Assembly: GCA_907163075.1 (NCBI GenBank)
Contig: CAJQTY010000001.1
Span: forward strand, 2,232,001 to 2,296,000
Direction: 5' to 3'
Length of the DNA: 64,000 nucleotides
Source of the DNA: an uncultured Rhodocyclaceae bacterium
GTDB lineage: Bacteria > Pseudomonadota > Gammaproteobacteria > Burkholderiales > Rhodocyclaceae
Numbering within the stretch: position 1 is the first letter of the stretch; every line of letters starts with the position of its first letter. Shown here in pieces: positions 45,890 to 54,300 of the stretch. The translations under genes and the position numbers were made by a program. The notes below the pieces were generated by a model, which worked only from the letters and a program-made list of their open reading frames with translations, was not told the origin of the DNA and did not search any database.

Positions 45890-46435
45890 TCATGATCGCG
45901 AAGCGAGCCACGATCTGAACCGTTTTTTGAACAAGCCCGGTTCGGGTTCCCTGCAAATAGCTTTTTGAATACTAGCCCGAAGGTGGGCGGTTTGCCCGAT
46001 TGGCTGACCGGGCTGCGGCGGGCGCGGCGCAATGCGCAGCACGAGGTGCAGCAGGGCGATCAGCACTTTCTTGTTCAGATGCAGGAAGCCGTAATTGCAC
46101 GCCCGCCGGAAGCCCTTGGGCAGAACGTGTTGCAGCGGCAGGTGCAGGAAGTCGGCACCGGGCAGCGTGCGGACCTGAAGCTTGTCGTTCCGGCTGTCCC
46201 GGCAACGAAAGCTGACCAGACCCTTCCCGTCCGCGTCACAGGAGAGAAGGTCAGCCTCCCGGATCACCCCGCGATAGAGGTAGCGGCCAAGATAGACGAG
46301 TGCCTGGTCACCGTTGCCGACGTGTCTTGGATGGACAAGCCCATGCGAAAGGCTTGGAAGAAACGGGGCGCCGTCGGCATGATCGAGTCTGAGCAGGAGA
46401 TCAAAGACAAGATCCGTGTTGAGCGTCGCTACTGA
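45890..46435 (-). pseudogene. IS91-like (Y2) transposase, C-terminal part, copy A
   Basis: On the minus strand the frame runs from about FDLLLRLDHADGAPFL through HPRHVGNGDQALVYLGRYLY and LPGADFLHLPLQHVLPKGFR, then RRACNYGFLHLNKKVL. It ends GLFKKRFRSWLASRS. These are the conserved blocks of IS91-family rolling-circle transposases. The N-terminal zinc domain and the rest of the Y2 region are missing. The terminal 75 bp are shared with a second IS91 end at 62553. Confidence 0.7.
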
Positions 46436-46440
46436 TTGTC

Positions 46441-46740
46441 AGTTCCGGGGTAAAAACGGTTGCGCAGTTTGCGCACCTCGCCCGGACTCCCCGGGGTGTT
46501 GAGGCCATGCACCGGGTCCTTGACGCGACCTTTCGCGAAGATGACCGCCGGGTGAGGAAAGGCCATGCCGCGCGCAACTTGTCGGCCATCCGCAAGTTCG
46601 CGCTGTCCGTCTTGCGCAGTTACACACTCCATCCTGATCGCCGCCCACGCCGCCACCGCAAACTCGCCGATCGCCGCCCAGACTACCGCGTTTCTCTTCT
46701 CGGCCTCACTTTTCGCCAATCAGTTCGCCCCAGCTTATAG
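46441..46740 (+). pseudogene. ISAs1-family transposase, C-terminal fragment
   Basis: The frame VKTVAQFAHLARTPRGVEAM followed by HRVLDATFREDDRRVRKGHA and ARNLSAIRKFALSVLR is the C-terminal block of ISAs1 (H-repeat-associated) transposases, including the catalytic Glu region HRVLDxTFxED. The N-terminal two thirds are absent, and IS91 debris abuts it on the left. After the block the frame runs on in divergent sequence to a stop. Confidence 0.75.
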
Positions 46741-46995
46741 CTTCTGCGTGTGCGATTGCCGTTTTTGCGGCTACGAGTTCCGACAAACAGAGGACGACAA
46801 GGCTGGAGTTCATGGAACTTCAAATTGTTTAGTCAAGATCGTTAAATCGGTCACGGTCAAAATTTTCTTGCTGAATTATTCTGGTGTCGGATTTCAGCAG
46901 ATCCGACAAAACGACCAAATAGCTGCACCAGTCAGATGTAATCGGTCGTAGTGAATCGGTAAATCGAACTTAATCGTTATAGGGGATTCACTACC
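46741..46995. other. Non-coding, AT-richer spacer
   Basis: No ORF with coding character was found. The stretch contains short direct repeats (aatcggt in several places, and two nearby agatccgac/gtcggat-like copies), and its base composition differs from both neighbours. No RNA gene was recognised. Confidence 0.35.
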
Positions 46996-47289
46996 ATGGA
47001 CACCGGTCGGCCCTTACTTTCACCCGCTAAGCGTGCGAAGCGTTGCGCGCTTAGCTTGTTGTTCTTCTTCGCCCTCGCGGCCGGGGCTTATCTCCGATTC
47101 CATGCCGATCACGCGCCAGCCCAAGGCGATGGAACTTTTGTTGCCGCATCCGCCGCAGTACCTGCGCGCGATTCACCATCAGCATCTGCAGTGCCTGGCG
47201 CGGTCGATAAGAATCGTCAGCCGTTGTCGCCAGTCCAGCTCTCTATGACTGGCATGATTGCATCGATGTACGTGGTTCCCAAAGACTGA
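46996..47289 (+). CDS. Hypothetical single-pass membrane protein, 97 aa
   Basis: The product has a basic N-terminus (AKRAKRCA), one membrane helix (LSLLFFFALAAGAYLRF) and a Pro/Ala/Ser-rich outer segment. It ends in a short hydrophobic stretch (LSMTGMIASMYVV). The ATG follows an AGGGG site. No family is recognised. It sits between IS debris and another small gene, so it may be an accessory gene or a remnant. Confidence 0.4.
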   Translation: MDTGRPLLSPAKRAKRCALSLLFFFALAAGAYLRFHADHAPAQGDGTFVAASAAVPARDSPSASAVPGAVDKNRQPLSPVQLSMTGMIASMYVVPKD

Positions 47290-47425
47290 GTCGGCAAATC
47301 TACTCCTACACCGGCAGCGATATCCCGCTGATTTTTGCGCCATAGTTTCCGAGGAACCTGAAACCTGCCCGTCTGTCTCATCCGTGCACGTCGGCAAATT
47401 CATGTCCGTGGCGGGGACGGCAATT

Positions 47426-47620
47426 ATGAATATCCACAACGAGCTTCGGAGCGGAATAGATCGTCGGGTCTATAACCTCAATTCTCCCTTGGCGAAAGAC
47501 GGCCGAACAAACCCGGAACGGCGCCAGCCCAGGGATGCCGGGCATAAGGTGCCGGACGACGATTGGGTGCAATCGGAAGGCTACTGGGGAGAATCCGAAG
47601 ATGACTCAAGCAGAGAATAG
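47426..47620 (+). CDS. Hypothetical protein, 64 aa, RSGIDRR motif
   Basis: From the ATG at 47426 (GGGGA site) the product reads MNIHNELRSGIDRRVYN ... PERRQPRDAGHK and ends in an acidic tail. RSGxDRR and PERRxxRD patterns occur in many small proteobacterial proteins of unknown function. The frame is open further upstream (to 47258) without support; ATG 47402 is an alternative. Nothing recognisable follows between 47621 and 47843. Confidence 0.4.
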   Translation: MNIHNELRSGIDRRVYNLNSPLAKDGRTNPERRQPRDAGHKVPDDDWVQSEGYWGESEDDSSRE

Positions 47621-47843
47621 CTGCGAGGGGTCACCTTTCGCGTATCGTTTGCCGGGCAAGGCGGCCGATGAACCGCATGCTTCAGGTCGACATTGAGTTG
47701 TCTCTTCGGATTTGATACAGGGCTGTAGCGGGGCATCAAGAACGATACCCTGTTGCCAGCAGCCTTGATCAATGCTCATCCAACGCGTCGTGGCTGATTG
47801 CTGACAGCCGTAATTCTCGGTTGTTTCCACAATATGCGGGCCC

Positions 47844-48175
47844 GTGATTCGTCTTAACGGTATGGATACGATATTGACTCCTCAACCCGCCGACATCGTG
47901 CACGCGCTGATGGCTGACAAGAACCGGAGTATTACCGCGACCTTCGTGCGTGAGCGGGGGGCGGCTGGGAAATTTCATCCGCCAGCGCGTACCTCATTCG
48001 GGCGAGGCCGAAGACATATTGCAAGATGTGTTCTTCAAACTGGTCGAAGGACTGGCGTTTGCCGGAACCCATTGAGCAGGTGGGTGCATGGCTGTTTCGC
48101 GTGGTGCGCAATCGGATCATCGAGCGTTTCCGCAAGAAGCGCGAGGAGCCCTGCCCCGATGAACGATTCAAGTAA
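47844..48175 (+). pseudogene. Frameshifted ECF sigma-factor gene
   Basis: Three frames must be joined to read one protein: SITATFVRERG (frame 1), then LGNFIRQRVPHSGEAEDILQ DVFFKLVEG (frame 3), then PIEQVGAWLFRVVRNRIIER FRKKREEP (another frame) ending in TAA. Together these are region 2 of an RNA polymerase ECF sigma factor. The first frame change lies in a run of G near 47957, the second near 48074. The sigma-4 DNA-binding region is absent, so the gene is dead. Confidence 0.65.
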
Positions 48176-48234
48176 AAGGCCCGTCATGGCGCAGCATCTC
48201 GCATCACAGCCAAGGTCGGTCCGCCTGCCGGCAC

Positions 48235-48324
48235 AGTTACGCACGTTTTGTGCTGACCGTCATTCCCATCCTCGCCGTGCTTCACGCCTATATCGGCTGG
48301 CGCCTGCTGTCGGCACCTGGCTGA
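48235..48324 (+). pseudogene. Possible metallophosphoesterase N-terminal fragment
   Basis: The frame reads ARFVLTVIPILAVLHAYIGW then RLLSAPG and stop. It resembles the membrane-helix N-terminus of YaeI-type metallophosphoesterases (LTV...HxYIGWRLL). No catalytic part remains, because the giant gene's 3' end starts 7 bp later on the other strand. Confidence 0.35.
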
Positions 48325-48330
48325 AGGCGA

Positions 48331-51300
48331 TCACGGCCACAGGCTACCGACGTCGCACACGGCACGCACGCAGTCGCGCAGCGCCGCATCGCCACCAAGC
48401 CCCCGGACGAGCGGCACGAGCAGCGGCATGCGGTCAAGCAGCGCCGAGCGCTCGCTTTTCTGTGCCTGCGACAGCAGCCCGGAAAATTGCGCGTACAGCG
48501 CCGCTCGCGCCGTATTCTCCAGCCGCGGGGCGAGCAGAGCCAGGGCTTGCAGCGACGTCTCCGGCTCCGGCATGACGTCCAGGAGTTTTAGCCAGGACGC
48601 CGGCAGCGGCGTCGAAATCAGTGTTTCCGCGACCCTCAGCGTCTGCAACAGCCGCTCGCCAGAGAGCGGCTCGAAGCCTGCTTCAGCCAGCTCGATGCGC
48701 TGCTGAACCGGCAAATCCGGCGCCTGCCGGCGAATGAAATCGAGCCGATCGGGCAGGCTTTCGAGCGCGCGGAGGCGAGCCAGCGAGCTTCGCAGCGTTG
48801 GCCGGTGCAGTTCGTGCGCCGCCGACGGAGGCGCTGTGCTCGTGACCTGGCGATTCATTATCCTGCCAAGTTCGCCGACGACGAAAGCCGACTCGTCGCC
48901 TTCGTCATTATTTGGCCTGCTGCTCCCGTCCGTATCGTCGTGTTCAAGGGCATCGATCGCCGCGCGCAGGCGCGCTGCACGATCTGCGTCGGAAAAATCG
49001 TTCGCCAGCGTCAGCAGGTGTTTCCGGGCCCCGGGCGTGAGCCGCGCCAGCGCCTCCAGGAAGGCTTGCAGGCGCGCGATTTCGTGCTCAGTAGCGGCGA
49101 TCCGGTCGAGCGCCCGCATCTGGTGCGACTCGTCAAGCACCGGCAGCAGGTCGAGCAGGGCCTGGGTTCTGAAGACACGGCTGCGCAAGCCGCAGGCGAT
49201 GTCGAACAGTGCGTTCGCCGTGTCGGCATCGGTCAGCCACTCGACGACGGCGGCGATCACCCAGATGGCGCTGCGCTCGGTGCACAGGCGCGCGAGGTGG
49301 TGCGGCAAGACACCGGGATCGGCGGCGAGCAGCCGCTCGGCGAGCGAGCCGAGCAGGCGGGCGACGGCATCGATGTCGTCGAGCCGGCGCGGCGGCAGGA
49401 GCGTTTCGGCGACCTGCACAGCCTGCGCGGCGCCGAGCAAGGGTTCAACCGTCGCCAGGACCGCCAGCAGCTCGCGCGGCGCGGCGCGATACGCTGCCAG
49501 CAGCTCGTGCAGGACAGGCGGCTCGACCACGCCGGCGCGCAGCGCCATCTCGGCCAGCACCCTGACGCGCTGCTCGCGCCCACCGCTACGCCGAGCGTCG
49601 GCAAGGGCCTCGGCGAGCAGAATGGCGTCGGGCGGCGTGGCGCGCGCGGCCAGGTGGCCGAGGACCACCGCACGCCGGTGCGGATCGGAAAGCCGGCGGC
49701 CGGCCTCACGCAACCCGGCTGCCGGCATGCCGCCGCGGATCAGCGCGTGCAGCGCGTCGGCACGGGCGGCTTCGTCACCCAGGCCGAGCACCAGTTGCCA
49801 AAGCTCGGAGACGGCCGCTGCCGGCCAGTGCGCGGCGACCGGCCCGAGCCAGCCGGCAACACGTTCATCGTCCTGCAACCCCGACAGCATGGCGCAGGCC
49901 GTGCGTGCACGCGGCGCGTCGAGCAGTGCCGGCCAGCGCCGGCAGAGCGCGCCGCAGGCGGCCAGCCAAGCGTAGTCGGCACTGAGGGTGTCGAGCACCT
50001 TGCCGGCGTCTGTTTGCGCCGATTCCGGCAACCGGGCGGCGACCGCCGCCAGGATGCGCGCGCGCGGCATGTCGCCCGCTAACCCGTTGGCGTGGCGCAA
50101 TGCGGTGTCGGCGGCAAATTCACCCAGTGCATCTGCGGCGGCCTCGATCAGCCAGCTGAAGCGCGGCTCGTCGAAGTGGCGGGCGGCGCGCTCAACGAGC
50201 TGCGCACCACCATCGTCGGCCACTGTTTCGATCAAGTGGCGCCAGATGCCGAGAACGGCCGGCTCGTTCACCTCCTCCAGTATTGTCAGTGCCGACGGCA
50301 GGCACTCTGGCGCCTGCACGGCGAGATCGAGCGCGGCATAGGCGCGTGTCATCGGATCGCTTTCCGCGGCCGCGCAGGTCAGCGCCCGCCCGATCAGTTC
50401 GCCGCGCTGCGCCGGCGACCGGCGGGCCAGCCGCGCCAGCGCCGCCGCGCGACCGGCTGGCGATGAGATCAGCTCAACCGCTAACGCCGCAAGTTGCTGC
50501 GTGGCCTCGCCGCCGAACACCGCGAGGCAGGCCGCGGCGCTGCGCGCCAGGTCGGCGTCGCCGATTTGCGCCACTGCCGCGACCAGGATGCGGCGGCCGG
50601 AAGTGCTCAGGTTTTCCGCCGAGCCGAGCTGGCCTATGACGTGCGCACGCCCAAGCTCGCTTCGGCAGCGTTGTAGGGCGAGCTGCAGTGTGGCATCCGG
50701 TAGTGCCGGTGTCAGACGCGTAGCGTCGAGCCAGCGGCGCTCGGAGTCGACGCGTTGCAGCGCGCGCCGCTGTTCTCCGGACAGCCGTCCCCGGTTCTGT
50801 TCCAACTCGTCGAGCGTATTTTCATCGACCCAGCAGGCGGCTGCTTCAATCGTCTCCTGGTCGGCATGCCGATCGAGCAACTGCGTCGCCGCGGCGCGCA
50901 TGGAAAGCGGCAGGTGCGGCAGTAGGCGGGCCACGGTGAGCGCCCGACGGCGACTGGGACGGAACCGGCTCAACCAGCGCAGTGACTGGCGCAGCACCCG
51001 TGCCGGGGCCCCCGGCAGGTTTACCGTCAGCGCGTCGAGAAGTTCCTCGTCGCTAAAGCCGGCTCGGCCCGGCTGCCGCGCGGCGTCGGCGATGGCTGTC
51101 CACCGTTGCTCGGGCGGCAGCCAGGCGGCGAGCACGAGCAGGGCCGGAGCCAGCCCGGCGTCGCTCAACTGTGCCGGCAGCGCACGCACGACGTCCTGCC
51201 GCGCGGCCGCGCGCGCCGTTGGGTCGGCGATGGCCTCGACCAGCGCCTTGAGCGCCCGTACCCGCGCGGCTCCATCGTCCAGTCGGCGCAGCACGGTGGC

Positions 51301-54300
51301 GGCGGCGATGACGTCCGATGCTTCCATCACCGGTGCCAGAATGGCGAGCGCCGCGCTGCGTTCGAAGCGCTCGGGAAAGGCGATGGCGACAGCGGTGGCG
51401 TCGGCGATCAGTGACGCGTCCTTGGGCCGGGCCGCCACCGCGCGCATCAGAGCGGTGGCGGTCGGCGGTTCCAGGCGCACGTCGCGCGCCACGGCGAGTG
51501 CCTCGCGCAGCAGTTCGCCGGAGGTCTGCGCGTCGGCGTGCGCGGCGAGCCTGGTCAGCGCCGTCAGGCGGGCTTGGCCGTCGAGCGTCCGCGCCAGCGG
51601 CAGCAGTTCACGGTCGAGCCGCACGTCGCGGTGGCCGGCGAGCAGGCCGATCCAGGCGAGTAGTACCGTCGGCGAGCGCGTCTGGCGCAGGGCCTCGAGG
51701 ATGCTGTCGACGCGTTCGCGGCCGGCATCGGGCTGGCGGGCCAGATCGTGGGCGACGAGTTCGTCAATGGCGAACCCGGTTTGCGCGACGCTGGCCACGG
51801 CGTCAACCCAGCGGGCGATCGACGCTGGCCGCACGTGTGGCGCCAGTCGTTCCAGCGCCGTGCCACCGCCAGCCGCGTAGGGTGCCCCGGCAAGCAGCGC
51901 CAGCGCGAGGTTCACGAGCGAATCCGGGGGTGCGGCGAAGCGGCCGACGTCGAGCACCAGATCCTCGCCCCAATTTGCGGCATGCTCGGCCGCGGTCGGC
52001 CGCGAGGTGCTAAGCAACGCGCCGAAAAGTGCCGCGCGGGTGGCGTCGCGCATCGGCGTGGAGCGCACGGCGTTGACCAGCGCTACCGCCTCCGCATCGC
52101 CGCGCGCTAGCACCGCCCGCGCCAGCGCGCCCAGCGCCGCCAGCGGCTCGGCTGCCGGCGGATACGGCAAGCGAGCGGCCAGGCCGGCTACCAGGTCGGT
52201 CAGTTGCGCCGCGTCGAGCGGCCACAGGCGGGAGGATGTGGTGAGTTGCGCCAGAGCTTCGCCGAGCGGCTCGCCGGAAATCCAGCGCGACAGCGCGAAC
52301 AGCCGTTCGAGAACCTCCTGCAACGCCGCGGCTGGCGACCCGGCGCCACTCGCCGTCGGCATTTTTATCAGCTCGTCGGCGTCGAGCGTCCCTTCATAGT
52401 GGCGCAGCAGCAAGTACTCGGCGCGTGGGTCCGCTGGCGTGTCGCTGTCGCAGTCCGCACCAGACGCATCGCTCAGTTGGCCCAGCCGCGACAGCAGTGC
52501 CGCGCGCTCGTCGCGGTACGTACGGCGCGGCAGGGCGTCGGCCAGTTGCCCGGCGATCTCGAGCAGCAGCGAGCGCGGCGCGCGGCCCGCGCCAAGCAGT
52601 TCACGAATCGGCCATTCCAGCCGCGACGCGCCTCGCTGCGGCCGCCACGCTGCGAAGGAGTCGCCGGCGCCATCCGGCTCGAGGAGCGCCAGCAGCCCGG
52701 CCAGCGCATCGAGTGTCGAACGCGGACGCGCGACGCGGCGCAAGGCCGTGCATAGGCAATTGCCGAAGTTGGCGTCGATGCCGGCGGACGCCCAGTAGCG
52801 CGCGATCGCACGCAGACGCGCGATGGCCTTGACTGGATCGAGAGTGAGCGCGAGGCGTTCGAGCAGCGCTGCGCGCTGCGCCGCCGGCAGCCAGGCTGCG
52901 GCCCTGGCGAGCACAGGCTGCAGCGACTGGATCGGCAGGTCTGGCCGCGCCAGGGTGTAAGACAACGCCTCGTTGACGCGTGGCTGGAGCGCCGGATCGC
53001 CGCGCTCGCGCAGCGCGACCAGGCCATGGAGGCGCACGCTGGCGGCCAGGCCGTCGGCCGGCTCGGCGAGCAGCGCTTCGAGCTGTGCCGCCGTCAGCAC
53101 CGGGGCCAGCGCTTCGAGCGTGGCGATGCGCTCGTCCGGCGGCAGAAACGGCTGGCTTTCCAGCAACAGGCCGAGCGCTTCGGCGCACGGTGCCGCTGCG
53201 GCGGTTGCAACGTGTTGCGCGAGCAGGGCGGTCGCCGCGCGCAGGGCGTCGGTGAGCAGCGCCGCATCGTCGTCATCGGCTCCCGGGCGCATCTCGCGGA
53301 GCAGGCGCAGGCGCAATGCGCGATGCTCGACGCTTGCTTTTGTCGGCTCCAGCGCAAGGCGGCGCAGGCAGCTCAGCGCGAGCTTCGTGGACGACTGCGC
53401 GTACTCTTGCGGCGCCCACCGCCCGATGCGGCAGAAGGCGGCGGCGCACAGTTCGTCGGGGATATCCCACTTCGGGCCGTTCGCCAGAATGGCCACGATC
53501 ACATCGTACACCCGCGCCAGCAGCGCCGGCGACTCCTGCGCCGCCGCCTGGCACAACACGTCGACCAGCAGCGTTCCGTGCGGCCGCGCCAGCGGGCGTT
53601 CGCCGTCGTCGTTCCAGTCGTTGATGACGGCGGTGATCACCGGCATGGCCTTGGCCGTCGCGTCCAGCGCGCGCAGTTCGGCGACGCAGGCGGCGAGGCC
53701 GAGCGGACGATGCGCTTCGGGCATCAGCGCCGTCAGTTCGACGATCGTCGCCAGGCGTTGCCGATCGTCGTTGATGCGGGCGGCGTAGGACAGGGCCTGC
53801 GCCGGGGTCCAGGCGGCTTTCTGCACGTGCGCCAGCAGGAGCGCGCTGGAAAGGCCGCTGGCCAGCCCGGCGACGCTGGCCAGGCCGAGCGCGCAGCGCA
53901 GTTCCTGGGCGATGAACGGCAGCGGCCCCGATGCCGCTTCAGCCCGGTTCTCGCGCTGCGCGATCAGCCGCACGGCGGCAAGATCGCCGAGGAAGCCGAT
54001 ATAGCTGCCGCGGTCGAGCCGCTCCCAGGCCGCCGCCCACGAATTGCCGGCCAGCGACATCAAGGCCGCCGGTTCGCTGCCGGCGCGTTCCATGTGCCGT
54101 CGCTGGAAGCGCAGGACGTAGGCCGGTACCGCCGCGATTGGTAACTGCCCGGCCTCGAGCGCGGCGACCGTGGCCCGTCCCCAGGCCACGAAGCGCATCT
54201 CCAGCGCCCGTGCCTGCGCCGCCTGGTCGAGCCGCTCGTAGAAGTAGTCGGCCAGGCGCGGATGGCTGAAGGCGTAGCCGTGCGCCATGCCGTCGCCGAC

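Noticed and set aside
45965-46435. 156-codon plus-strand ORF
   Set aside because: Antisense to an IS91-type transposase remnant whose conserved blocks are readable on the minus strand.
47606-47830. 74-codon minus-strand ORF
   Set aside because: No ribosome site, odd composition (many Cys, Gln and Ser), and no relation to neighbours.
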